Shown in pieces: positions 8,223-16,355 of a DNA stretch of 53,270 nt (the stretch's first letter is position 1; every line of letters starts with the position of its first letter). Location of the stretch: the NCBI GenBank assembly GCA_027858835.1, contig JAQIBY010000013.1, positions 1 to 53,270 on the forward strand, in the 5' to 3' direction. A program made the translations under genes and the position numbers. Source of the stretch: Bacteroidales bacterium. Lineage in GTDB: Bacteria > Bacteroidota > Bacteroidia > Bacteroidales > ML635J-15. A model generated the notes under the pieces. The model worked only from the letters and a program-made list of their open reading frames with translations, was not told where the DNA came from and did no database searches.

Positions 8223-9402
8223 ACTATTCAACATAAGCCCCGACCGAAGTAAATACCCAACAATCGGCAAAGACGGAAAACCGGAAATTGACCTTTCCTC
8301 AGGAAAGTTTGTAAAGATCTGGCAAGGTCCGAATCACCCTGGAGTAACAGGAAACATGTCACTAGAACTCACCGTAAGCGGCGATGAAGTTGTCGATGCA
8401 AAAACTCATGTGGGATATTTACATCGTGGGTTTGAAAAACTTTTTGAGCGCAGAAAATACATTCAGTGTTTTCCCACAAGTATACGCATGTGTGTTCCAG
8501 AAGCAGATTCTAATGAATATTGTCTTGCTGTCGGAACTGAAAAACTTGCCGGAATCGATGTTCCTGATAGAGCGAAATGGTTACGCATGTTGACTTTGGA
8601 AATGTCAAGATTGCAAATGCTTTTACGTATTGTCCCCGGACAAGGAGGAACCATGGGACTCGGAATTGGTGTTCAATGGGGAATGTATTTGCGCGATTTA
8701 ATTCTCGACCGCTTTGAAGAACTCACAGGCGGACGGATTTATCACATGTACATTCTTCCCGGTGGGGTTCGTGGTGGTTTACCCGAAGGTTTTGAAACGC
8801 GTTTGGAGGAAAACTTGAAAGATATCGAAAAATTTGTTCATCGAATTGATAATGTGTTGTACCAAAACGCCGTGTTCAGAAAACGTGCAATGGGTGTCGG
8901 ATATTTGGACCCATCATGGGTAGATGAATATGGAGTTGTTGGATCAAACGCCAGAGCAGCAGGCTTTAAACGCGATGTCCGTAAAGACAATCCGTATTTA
9001 TTTTATGAACAATTAGATTGGGAAGTTCCCATAAAAACCGAATCAGACATTTACACCAGAGCAAGAATTCGTTGGTACGATTTGCAAGTTACAATAGACC
9101 TGATTCGACAAATCTTAGCGAAAATCCCAAAAACCGGTGATGTCAGAGCAAAAACTCCAAATGTAATGCATTGGAAAATCCCGGCAGGGCAAACTTATGT
9201 AAAATCTGAATCATCTCGAGGCGAATTTGGCTTCTTTATGGTTTCTGACGGAACAGATAAACCCAGACGGATAAATTTACGCGGACCAAGCTACACGCAC
9301 GCTGTCCCATTGTTGGAACGCATGCTGATTAATACAAATATCGCAGACGTTGGTGCTTTAATGGTGTCACTGCAAACTTGTCCACCGGAGATTGAGAGAT
9401 AG
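8212..9402 (+). CDS. NuoD/MbxL-like 49-kDa subunit with CxxE in place of both NiFe-binding CxxC motifs
   Basis: 396 residues, NiFe-hydrogenase large subunit/NuoD superfamily: WQGPNHPGVTGNMSLEL near the N-terminus, VGYLHRGFEKLFE, EKLAGIDVPDR, GGVRGGLPEGF. At the N-terminal metal site the sequence is RMCVPE (C94, E97) and at the C-terminal site TCPPEIER (C390, E393). Hydrogenases have CxxC at both places and NuoD has none, so each pair keeps its first Cys and replaces the second by Glu. This excludes a normal NiFe centre and matches what I recall of Mbx/MBS-type L subunits, which keep two of the four cysteines. The substrate reduced here is not shown by the sequence. Confidence 0.92.
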   Translation: MKNKLFNISPDRSKYPTIGKDGKPEIDLSSGKFVKIWQGPNHPGVTGNMSLELTVSGDEVVDAKTHVGYLHRGFEKLFERRKYIQCFPTSIRMCVPEADSNEYCLAVGTEKLAGIDVPDRAKWLRMLTLEMSRLQMLLRIVPGQGGTMGLGIGVQWGMYLRDLILDRFEELTGGRIYHMYILPGGVRGGLPEGFETRLEENLKDIEKFVHRIDNVLYQNAVFRKRAMGVGYLDPSWVDEYGVVGSNARAAGFKRDVRKDNPYLFYEQLDWEVPIKTESDIYTRARIRWYDLQVTIDLIRQILAKIPKTGDVRAKTPNVMHWKIPAGQTYVKSESSRGEFGFFMVSDGTDKPRRINLRGPSYTHAVPLLERMLINTNIADVGALMVSLQTCPPEIER

Positions 9403-9451
9403 TTTGAGGTTTGAGGTTTGAGGTTGGAGGTTGGAGGTTGGAAGTTGGCAC
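9403..9451 (+). repeat. Tandem 7-mer array (seven copies)
   Basis: Seven contiguous heptamers: TTTGAGG x3, TTGGAGG x2, TTGGAAG, TTGGCAC. Strong G/T versus A/C strand bias. The array begins right after the stop codon of the NuoD-like gene. Related heptamers in opposite orientation occur at 9960-9979, so the transcript can fold the two ends together. Confidence 0.85.
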
Positions 9452-9541
9452 AAAGTAGGCGACTGAGGAGAGTCGAGGAACGAGGCTCATCTCGAAGGCG
9501 ACGGAGAAAGTTGAGGTTTAGAGAATGTAAAATGAAATAAT

Positions 9542-9931
9542 ATGGCAACTATAAGCAATTTTGAAGATCTTGAAATTTGGCAAAAAGCCAGAAATATCTG
9601 TAAGATGGTTTATGCTTTTTCTCAAAAACCTGATTTTTTTGAAAACACGCCATTGAGACATCAAATTTTAAGATCGAGTGGATCAATTATGGATAATATT
9701 GCTGAAGGATTCGAAAGAGAAGGAAGCAAAGAACTTATTTATTTTTTGTCAATTGCTAAAGGATCATGTGGTGAATGTAGATCTCAAACATATAGGGCAC
9801 TGGATCAAAACAATATTTCTCAAATTGAATTTGATGAATTGTACAAAATGCTAGCAGTAGAAAGTAAGCAGATTAATAAATTCATATCTTATTTGAAAGA
9901 ATCAAAGATAAAAGGAAATAAATTTAAATAG
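9542..9931 (+). CDS. Four-helix-bundle protein (S23/IVP family)
   Basis: 129 residues, matching the S23 ribosomal intervening-sequence protein family: NFEDLEIWQKARNICKMVY at the start, RHQILRSSGSIMDNIAEGFE in the middle, then FLSIAKGSCGECRSQTYRA. The fold is a four-helix bundle thought to form oligomers and bind nucleic acid; the Avd protein of diversity-generating retroelements is a relative. Homologues occur inside 23S rRNA intervening sequences of some bacteria and as stand-alone genes in Bacteroidota. Here it interrupts a respiratory operon and is more AT-rich in codon choice than its neighbours, which suggests it arrived later. There is no reverse transcriptase nearby, so it is not part of a retroelement seen here. 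Confidence 0.88.
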   Translation: MATISNFEDLEIWQKARNICKMVYAFSQKPDFFENTPLRHQILRSSGSIMDNIAEGFEREGSKELIYFLSIAKGSCGECRSQTYRALDQNNISQIEFDELYKMLAVESKQINKFISYLKESKIKGNKFK

Positions 9932-9995
9932 ATATTAATTGAGCAGTTAGAATTGAACTTCAAACCTCTAACCTCAAACAAATACAAACAATATT

Positions 9996-11801
9996 ATGAG
10001 CTTAAAACATATCATTAAACCATTCTCCGCATGGAGTAACGTTTTTCGCGATCCGGTTACGGTTAAGGACCCGCTGAATGATCGTCCGGGAGCAGCAAGG
10101 TACAGAGGTTTTCACCAAAATGATATTGAATCCTGTATCGGATGCGGCGCATGTTCTACAATTTGTGAAAATGAAGCAATAAGCTTGGTTCCCGTTGACG
10201 GAATTGAAACCAAAGAAGGCGATAGTGGTCTCCGTCCCCTCGTTGATTACGGACGCTGCTGTTGGTGCGCATTATGCGTTGATGTCTGCTCAACAGAATC
10301 ATTAAAACTGTCGAACCATTATACATGGGTAGGCGAAGATCCCGAAGCCTTCAAATTTATTCCCGGTGTTGATAAAATGCCTTGGGATGAAGAAGAATTA
10401 GGTTGGAAACGCCCCGAAGACAATTATGAATTGAATAATTTCAAACGCATATCAATGCTGGAACTTACTCCTGAAGCCCGCGACAAATCGTTCATTGAAA
10501 TTGTTAAAGGATATAGCAAACAAGAAGCTCAGGAAGAAGCCGACAGATGCATTGAATGCGGACTTTGTATTTCAACTTGTCCCGCTCACATGGGAATTCC
10601 CGAGTACATTGCCGCAATTCGTGAAGATGACATTAACGAAGGCTTTAAGAAATTGTATGAAACCAATCCGCTGCCCGAAATATGCGGCCGTATTTGCACC
10701 CACAAATGTGAAACGGTTTGCGCCATGGGACATCGGGGCGATCCACTTTCTATCCGCTGGCTGAAACGATATATAGCAGACCAGATTGAAAGCGATGATT
10801 ACAAAAAAGTGCTTGAACTGGACAGCATCGAAAATAAAGATCAAAAAGTTGCAATTATTGGGAGTGGTCCTGCCGGATTATCAGCTGCTTATTATCTCCG
10901 AAAACTGGGATATCAGGTTAAAATTTTCGAAGCTCTGCCGGAAGCCGGAGGAATGATGCGTTATGGAATCCCGGAATATCGTCTTCCTTACGATCAACTT
11001 GATAAAGACATTAATCTCATCCTCAACCTAGGCACTGAAATACAATACAATACACGTATCGGTAAAGACATCAGCATGGAAGAACTGCAAAAATCTTACG
11101 ATGCAGTTTTTGCAGCAACCGGTTTGCACGATGGTCGCAGTACACGTATCCCGGGCACAGACCACGAGCATGTATATATGGCTGCTGATTTGTTGCGTGA
11201 CATTACCTCGAGCAAAGAAATTCCGGTAATGGAAAAAGTTCTTGTCATCGGTGGTGGTAACGTAGCAATGGATATTACCCGCTCCATGGCAAGATTGCAA
11301 AATCAAAAATTCGGACGCGTTCAAGTCATCGCCACTGCATTGGAAGGTGAAGAAATTTTGCCGGCTGATCGTGAAGAAATCGTGGAAGCTCGCGAAGAAC
11401 AAGCAGTTATTAATCCGGGTTGGGGCCCGACAGAAATCGTTATTGAAGACGGGAAACTCAAAGGATTATTAGTACAACGTTGTCTCTCTGTTTTTGATGA
11501 AAATGGCGGGTTCGCTCCCAAATTTGATCCAGAAGACACCGATTTCTTCCCTGCCGATATGGTAATTGAATCCATCGGACAAGGAGCAAATCTATCGTAC
11601 ATCCCGCAATCCGTAAAAGATGAGTTGGAATATACTGACAGAGGTCGGATAAAAGTGGACAGCCACTTCCAATCATCTGCAAAATGGCTTTTCTTCGGTG
11701 GTGATATTATTGAAGGACCGGATGTCATTCATGGTATTGCGAACGGTCACAAAGCTGCAATAGGAATTGATCAGTTTATTCAGGAAACACAAAAAAAATA
11801 A
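9996..11801 (+). CDS. Fused 2x[4Fe-4S] ferredoxin (MbxN-like) and GltD-type FAD/NAD(P)H oxidoreductase
   Basis: 601 residues with two parts. Residues about 38-108 are a NuoI/MbxN-like domain with two CxxCxxCxxxC(P) motifs: C47-C50-C53-C57 and C88-C91-C94-C98. Residues about 170-600 are a GltD/NfnL/PreT-like flavoprotein: an N-terminal Cys-rich segment (CIECGLCISTCP and later CGRICTHKCETVC), a FAD dinucleotide fold (IGSGPAGLSAAYY), an NAD(P)H fold (VIGGGNVAMDITRSMARL), and the C-terminal FAD contact FFGGDIIEGPDVIHGIANGH. The fusion puts an NAD(P)H site on the electron-transfer arm, so the complex could couple NAD(P)H and ferredoxin-level electrons to ion transport; the direction is not shown by sequence. 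From memory, a GltD-like gene also ends the related Thermotoga operon. Confidence 0.92.
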   Translation: MSLKHIIKPFSAWSNVFRDPVTVKDPLNDRPGAARYRGFHQNDIESCIGCGACSTICENEAISLVPVDGIETKEGDSGLRPLVDYGRCCWCALCVDVCSTESLKLSNHYTWVGEDPEAFKFIPGVDKMPWDEEELGWKRPEDNYELNNFKRISMLELTPEARDKSFIEIVKGYSKQEAQEEADRCIECGLCISTCPAHMGIPEYIAAIREDDINEGFKKLYETNPLPEICGRICTHKCETVCAMGHRGDPLSIRWLKRYIADQIESDDYKKVLELDSIENKDQKVAIIGSGPAGLSAAYYLRKLGYQVKIFEALPEAGGMMRYGIPEYRLPYDQLDKDINLILNLGTEIQYNTRIGKDISMEELQKSYDAVFAATGLHDGRSTRIPGTDHEHVYMAADLLRDITSSKEIPVMEKVLVIGGGNVAMDITRSMARLQNQKFGRVQVIATALEGEEILPADREEIVEAREEQAVINPGWGPTEIVIEDGKLKGLLVQRCLSVFDENGGFAPKFDPEDTDFFPADMVIESIGQGANLSYIPQSVKDELEYTDRGRIKVDSHFQSSAKWLFFGGDIIEGPDVIHGIANGHKAAIGIDQFIQETQKK

Positions 11802-11805
11802 AACT

Positions 11806-12792
11806 ATGGCAAATCTGACAAGCGAATATATGGGCTTAAACCTCCCATCACCAATAATAGCAGGAAGTTCCGGATTAACGGATAATCTTGAAAAAATCAA
11901 GGAAATTGCTGAAGCCGGAGCCGGAGCCATTGTGCTAAAATCACTCTTTGAGGAGCAAATCAATATGGAAGTTGAGGCTCAGGCAGTTAACAATATGTAT
12001 GGCAATTATAACGATGTCGAAAATTATGTTTCATTTTACACAAAAAAACATAATCTCAACCAATACATCAAACTCATTAAGGATGCAAAAGCTGCAGTTG
12101 ACATTCCGATTATTGCAAGTATCAACTGCATTTCAGCGGGTGAATGGACAAATTTCACCAAAGAAATTGAAATGGCCGGAGCCGACGGATTGGAGCTGAA
12201 TATGTTCATACTCCCGTCAGATCCACAATTAACAGGCTTTGAAATTGATAAGAATTATTTCGAAATCATCCGAAAAGTTTCAGCAGTAACTGATTTACCC
12301 CTCGCGGTGAAAATGTCCTGGTATTTTTCATCCTTAAGTCGTCATATGGTTGAAATTTCAAAAATTGACAGCGTAAAATCCATTGTGCTATTTAATCGCT
12401 TTTATAATCCGGATATTGATTTGGAAAATGAAACCGTCAATAGTGGACATATCTATTCCGTTCCGGAAGAAAATGCAATGTGTTTACGCTGGGTTGGTGC
12501 ACTTTACGGACATGTAAAAAGTGATATCGCCGCTACAATGGGAATTCATGATGGAGAGTCTGCATTAAAAAACATTCTGGTCGGAGCATCCGCAGTGCAG
12601 ATTGCATCAGTACTTTACAAACAAGGTCCTGAAGCGATTACAAAAATGAATCAGCGAATCAATGATTGGATGGATGAAAAAGGATATGAAAACCTCGATG
12701 CATTTAGAGGCAAATTATCGCAACAAAACATAAAACGCCCAATGATTTACGAGCGGGCACAATTCATGAAATATTACTCAGAACATCGATAG
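11806..12792 (+). CDS. Dihydroorotate dehydrogenase-like flavoprotein
   Basis: About 328 residues from the ATG at 11806; a longer frame from 11767 would overlap the previous gene by 35 nt and lacks family similarity. FMN-binding TIM barrel of the PyrD family: YMGLNLPSPIIAGSSGLTDN, AGAGAIVLKSLFEEQI, IPIIASINCISAGEW, ADGLELNMFI, LPLAVKMSW, and a C-terminal ILVGASAVQIASVLY phosphate-binding segment. It lacks the Cys-rich ferredoxin domain of PreA. GltD-like plus DHODH-like pairing recalls PreT/PreA, the NAD-dependent dihydropyrimidine dehydrogenase. Its place at the end of the respiratory operon suggests a redox role rather than, or besides, pyrimidine synthesis. Substrate unknown. Confidence 0.85.
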   Translation: MANLTSEYMGLNLPSPIIAGSSGLTDNLEKIKEIAEAGAGAIVLKSLFEEQINMEVEAQAVNNMYGNYNDVENYVSFYTKKHNLNQYIKLIKDAKAAVDIPIIASINCISAGEWTNFTKEIEMAGADGLELNMFILPSDPQLTGFEIDKNYFEIIRKVSAVTDLPLAVKMSWYFSSLSRHMVEISKIDSVKSIVLFNRFYNPDIDLENETVNSGHIYSVPEENAMCLRWVGALYGHVKSDIAATMGIHDGESALKNILVGASAVQIASVLYKQGPEAITKMNQRINDWMDEKGYENLDAFRGKLSQQNIKRPMIYERAQFMKYYSEHR

Positions 12793-12995
12793 TTTTTTTT
12801 ATTTTCAGGGTTTTAGGAATAATTCTCATAAGCGTGTTTCTGTGATTAACATTAAGTATTATGAAGATAACATTGATAATACAATTTGAGTGTGATTGAT
12901 TATTTATTTGGACAGGTATAAATACCCTTGTTTGTAAGAAAATAGAAGCATATCTTTATGACATAGACTTATTATTAACTTAAACTAAAGTAATT

Positions 12996-13553
12996 ATGAA
13001 AACTAAATCAATTATTTTGGCTATGCTAATGCTTTCTATGTTTGCATTTATTAGCTGCGAAGATGAAACTACACAAACTAGTATTGTAGAAAATGATTCA
13101 AACGAACTAGCGTTGAAATTAACAGAACCTGAACCTGGTGTCAATGTTGTGTTTTTGAGAGGGACAATTAGACGAGCAATTTATCAGCGGCCGAGGGATG
13201 GTAAAATTTGTGATTGTATGGAATGTTTTGGAATCTGTGATGTGCGATTTGTCAATCCTTTTGGGAGTACTGCTGATCCAAACACAGCACCGATTATCAT
13301 AACAGTAGATACTATTTGTGATGCTAATTATATTTATATTTGTGAAAACGAATCATTTTTTGAATCTGAATTTGGAGTTGACAATGAAGTAGAAGTGCCA
13401 TCAGAAGCACTAAGGAATACTGATTTAACCGAGCTCACAATAAAAAATGGACTGTACACTTATACTCAGGAATATGATACTCTACGCTACAACAATAATG
13501 ATTATATTTATTATGGAATTGTTGAAGTAAATGTTGATGCAAAATTCAAATAA
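12996..13553 (+). CDS. Unknown cysteine-rich lipoprotein
   Basis: 185 residues with a lipoprotein signal peptide (MKTKSIILAMLMLSMFAFIS then Cys21). The mature part has a tight Cys cluster CDCMECFGICD around residues 69-79 and two further cysteines near residues 106 and 114 (TICDANYIYIC), which could form disulfides. I recognise no family. The following gene starts on the next base, so the two are probably co-transcribed and may act together. Codon use is more AT-rich than in the upstream operon. The 203-nt gap before it (12793-12995) shows no clear promoter; TATCTTTA near 12951 is a weak -7 candidate. Confidence 0.7.
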   Translation: MKTKSIILAMLMLSMFAFISCEDETTQTSIVENDSNELALKLTEPEPGVNVVFLRGTIRRAIYQRPRDGKICDCMECFGICDVRFVNPFGSTADPNTAPIIITVDTICDANYIYICENESFFESEFGVDNEVEVPSEALRNTDLTELTIKNGLYTYTQEYDTLRYNNNDYIYYGIVEVNVDAKFK

Positions 13554-14171
13554 ATGAGAAAAACAAAACAGCTAATCTATATACTATTAACAATTTGCGT
13601 TTCAGCTTTAAGTTGTACAAATACTCTTCGAATAAGGATTAACAAACCGCGGAGTGAAAAAACAATATTAAGAGACATTAACAAGTATAAACTTGACGGA
13701 CTTAATCACTACATGGCTTCTAATGTGTATGTCGAGAACTATTTTAAATTTAAAGACCAAAATATTGCAGTAAGTCCCGTTGACTATGCAAACTTCTGTT
13801 TGTTTTTTAATAAAGATGGGTATTTATTAAAAGAAAAAAAACCTTTAGTTTGTAATAGTGGCGGCTGTAGTAGCAACCCTTATGGTCTATTACATCGACT
13901 TAAGAAAGATAGCACCTTTAATCTATCTGATGATAATTTGATTGAGATTGATTCCAATTTTAATATTATAGATTATGTTAATAGGAATGAGATTTATGCT
14001 TTTAATGATAGCTTGGAATTAAACTTTGAAGATAATGATTATTTGGCAATATTGCACTGGGGTGTATTTTGTAATTGTTTCAATAAAAACACAAAATACA
14101 ACATGAAATATCTTTCTAATCTCAATTTGCCAATAAAAACAATTTATCTCAATGTTGATTTTAAAAAATGA
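13554..14171 (+). CDS. Unknown lipoprotein
   Basis: 205 residues. N-terminal MRKTKQLIYILLTICVSALS followed by Cys is a lipoprotein signal. The mature protein is rich in Asn, Asp and Tyr, with one Cys group (VCNSGGCSSNP) and another near the end (WGVFCNCFNK). No family recognised. It abuts the previous lipoprotein gene without a gap and is followed by a good hairpin terminator, so these two form a transcription unit. Confidence 0.65.
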   Translation: MRKTKQLIYILLTICVSALSCTNTLRIRINKPRSEKTILRDINKYKLDGLNHYMASNVYVENYFKFKDQNIAVSPVDYANFCLFFNKDGYLLKEKKPLVCNSGGCSSNPYGLLHRLKKDSTFNLSDDNLIEIDSNFNIIDYVNRNEIYAFNDSLELNFEDNDYLAILHWGVFCNCFNKNTKYNMKYLSNLNLPIKTIYLNVDFKK

Positions 14172-14183
14172 ATCAAGAAGGGA

Positions 14184-14215
14184 GGGAGCTTTATTAAGCT
14201 CCCTTCTGATTTTTA
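14184..14215 (+). terminator. Rho-independent terminator of the lipoprotein pair
   Basis: 8-bp stem GGGAGCTT (14184-14191) with AAGCTCCC (14196-14203), TATT loop, followed by GATTTTT. The same stem could also serve the convergent arfB side less well. Confidence 0.75.
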
Positions 14216-14307
14216 ACACAATCCAAATATCATTATGCAGCAATTAAACGCTCAGCCTAAGAGTAATTCTCAACCTAAGTCTATTTGATTAGGGGAAATT
14301 TACAAGA

Positions 14308-14727
14308 CTAAACAGGTGGTTCGGGAGGTTTCCTGTATTGTTTCTTTTCAGACAATTTTCGCTTATTCTCAAGCCGTTTTTTCTTTTCTACTTTAGGAAC
14401 TTTCGTTTCTTTTCTAGGCTTTTCTTCTTTTAATGCATCCCTTAAAACCTCAATAAACCGCTCAATCAATTCCGCTTTGTTTGCAGATTGACTTCGACTC
14501 GTTTCACAAGCCATCTGCAAAACTTCATCTTTCGTTAATAAATTTGCTGCATTTTCAATCAAGCGCTCCTTTTCATCATCCGTTAAAAAAGCCGACTGTC
14601 TGATATCAAATGCCAATTGCACTTTCGTTTCGGTTTTATTCACATGCTGACCGCCTTTCCCGCCACTTCTACTGGTTTTAAAGGAAAGTTCCTCAAGTAT
14701 TGCCGGTATGTTTATCTCAAAAGACAT
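14308..14727 (-). CDS. arfB: ArfB-like ribosome rescue hydrolase
   Basis: About 139 residues from the ATG at 14725-14727 (a TTG three codons upstream is possible). It carries the release-factor GGQ loop in SRSGGKGGQHVNKTETKVQL, near residue 28, and a Lys/Arg-rich C-terminal tail (EEKPRKETKVPKVEKKKRL), which in ArfB/YaeJ enters the empty mRNA channel of stalled ribosomes. There is no codon-recognition domain, so it is not RF1/RF2. It frees peptides from ribosomes stalled without a stop codon. It lies 14 nt after prfC on the same strand, making a small translation-termination operon. Confidence 0.9.
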   Translation of the reverse strand: MSFEINIPAILEELSFKTSRSGGKGGQHVNKTETKVQLAFDIRQSAFLTDDEKERLIENAANLLTKDEVLQMACETSRSQSANKAELIERFIEVLRDALKEEKPRKETKVPKVEKKKRLENKRKLSEKKQYRKPPEPPV

Positions 14728-14741
14728 TGGTCTCAAATAAA

Positions 14742-16355
14742 TTAAAACTCCGACTGCGCAGCCTGAGCCGTATTACTGACTTCAGAAGTTTCATTAAACT
14801 GAACATCCGGATGCGACTCTTTAACCACTTTTAACACCCACTCATTTTCAACCATAAAGACCGGAGTGTTTGTTTTATCATACGCAATGTGATTCGGACG
14901 GGTTTTAATCAGTTCATCAATTTTTTTCGGATCATCTGCAGATAACCAACAGGCTTTCTGATAAGATAATTGCTGAAACTCGCAGGTGGCATTGTATTCA
15001 TGCGCTAAGCGATAAACAATTACTTCATATTGCAATTCGCCCACTGTCCCAATAATTTTTCGATTTCCGGGCTGTTGGACAAATAATTGTGCAAGTCCTT
15101 CTTCAACAAGCTGGCTTAAGCCTTTTTCCAGCTGTTTTGATTTCGCCGGATCTTTATTTATCGCTTCTTTTAGAATTTCCGGTGAAAAACTTGGAATTCC
15201 GGTAATATGCAGCTTTTCTCCTTCAGATATAGTATCCCCGATTTTAAGGTTTCCGGTATCAAATAATCCGATAACATCTCCGGGATAGGCTTCATCAATA
15301 GTACTTTTTGCATTTGCCAAAAATGTTGCCGGTGCAGAAAATCGCAAATTTTTATTTAATCGGGTATGATAGTACAATTTATTACGCTCAAATCTCCCTG
15401 AACAAACCCGCAAAAATGCCATGCGATTACGATGTTTCGGATCAATATTCGCATGGATTTTAAATACATATCCGCTAAATTTCTTTTCATCAGGATACAC
15501 ATCCCGCTCCAGCGTTTTTGCGAATGTCGGAGGAGGTGCAATGTCAACGAAAGTTTCAAGCAATTCAGGAACACCGAAATTATTAAGCGCGCTACCGAAA
15601 AATACCGGAGCCAAATAGCCTTCTCGATAAAGGGAGGTATCAAAATCATCAAATAATTCAAGTGCCAGCTCTCTATCTTCAATTAGATTTTTCAGGTTTT
15701 TTCCGCCGATAAATTCTTCAAGCACATCATCTTTCAAGCTTTGTGTTTTATAATGACTTTCAGCAAGACTTGTTTTTTCAGACTGATACAAGGTCACGCT
15801 TTCATCGGTCAAATTAAACACACCTTTAAACCGATCACCACTACCTATTGGCCAGGTAAACGGACATGCAGTGATTTTCAGCTCCTCTTCCAACTCTTCA
15901 ATCAAATCAAATGCATCTTTGCCGACCCGATCCATTTTATTGACAAAAATCATCACAGGAGTCGCACGCATCCGACACACTTCCATGAGTTTTCGGGTTT
16001 GTTCCTCAACACCTTTTACGCTGTCAACAACAAGAATTACGCTATCCACGGCGGTAAGTGTCCGATAGGTATCCTCAGCAAAATCTTTATGACCGGGAGT
16101 ATCCAGAATGTTAATCACACAATCCCTGTAATTAATTGTCATCACGGAAGTTGCAACAGAAATACCACGTTGTTTTTCAATTTCCAAAAAATCGGACGTT
16201 GCCGTTTTCTTAATTTTATTATTCTTTACTGCACCGGCAACTTTTATGGCACCACCCAAAAGTAGCAACTTTTCTGTTAAAGTCGTTTTTCCTGCATCAG
16301 GATGCGATATAATGGCAAATGTTCGTCTTCGTTTTATTTCTTTTGATAATTCCAT
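14742..16355 (-). CDS. prfC: Peptide chain release factor 3
   Basis: 537 residues, normal RF3 length. GTPase motifs: ISHPDAGKTTLTEK (G1), DTPGHKDFAEDTYRTL (G3), VNKMDR (G4). The segment LLGGAIKVAGAVK after G1 is RF3-specific, and domains 2 and 3 follow (KIHANIDPKHRNRMAFLRVC; GTVGELQYEVIVYRL). RF3 recycles RF1/RF2 after peptide release using GTP. First gene of the prfC-arfB pair. Confidence 0.95.
   Translation of the reverse strand: MELSKEIKRRRTFAIISHPDAGKTTLTEKLLLLGGAIKVAGAVKNNKIKKTATSDFLEIEKQRGISVATSVMTINYRDCVINILDTPGHKDFAEDTYRTLTAVDSVILVVDSVKGVEEQTRKLMEVCRMRATPVMIFVNKMDRVGKDAFDLIEELEEELKITACPFTWPIGSGDRFKGVFNLTDESVTLYQSEKTSLAESHYKTQSLKDDVLEEFIGGKNLKNLIEDRELALELFDDFDTSLYREGYLAPVFFGSALNNFGVPELLETFVDIAPPPTFAKTLERDVYPDEKKFSGYVFKIHANIDPKHRNRMAFLRVCSGRFERNKLYYHTRLNKNLRFSAPATFLANAKSTIDEAYPGDVIGLFDTGNLKIGDTISEGEKLHITGIPSFSPEILKEAINKDPAKSKQLEKGLSQLVEEGLAQLFVQQPGNRKIIGTVGELQYEVIVYRLAHEYNATCEFQQLSYQKACWLSADDPKKIDELIKTRPNHIAYDKTNTPVFMVENEWVLKVVKESHPDVQFNETSEVSNTAQAAQSEF

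Larger units (their letters stand above)
9402..9979 (+). mobile_element. Candidate S23/IVP-type mobile element inserted between the L and N genes
   Basis: The segment starts on the last base of the NuoD-like gene and ends 16 nt before the next start. It is bounded by imperfect 24-nt inverted repeats (9402-9425 and 9956-9979, 22 of 24 positions complementary). The left end is an array of seven 7-mers at 9403-9451 (TTTGAGG three times, TTGGAGG twice, then TTGGAAG and TTGGCAC); the right end holds three degenerate copies in reverse orientation. Two small hairpins follow the array: CGACT/AGTCG (9460-9464 with 9471-9475) and CGAG/CTCG (9481-9484 with 9491-9494). The only gene inside encodes a four-helix-bundle S23-like protein. 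No target-site duplication was recognised. Confidence 0.6.

Noticed and set aside
8212-9402. A NiFe hydrogenase large subunit
   Set aside because: Both CxxC metal-binding motifs have become CxxE; no hydrogenase maturation genes are in the window.
9403-9451. CRISPR-like or coding repeat
   Set aside because: Units are contiguous 7-mers without spacers, and no reading frame crosses them with sensible residues.
9542-9931. Diversity-generating retroelement
   Set aside because: No reverse transcriptase, template repeat or variable repeat is found near the S23 gene.
14742-16355. Several plus-strand frames within prfC and the other long genes
   Set aside because: They are antisense or out-of-frame shadows of clearly conserved proteins.
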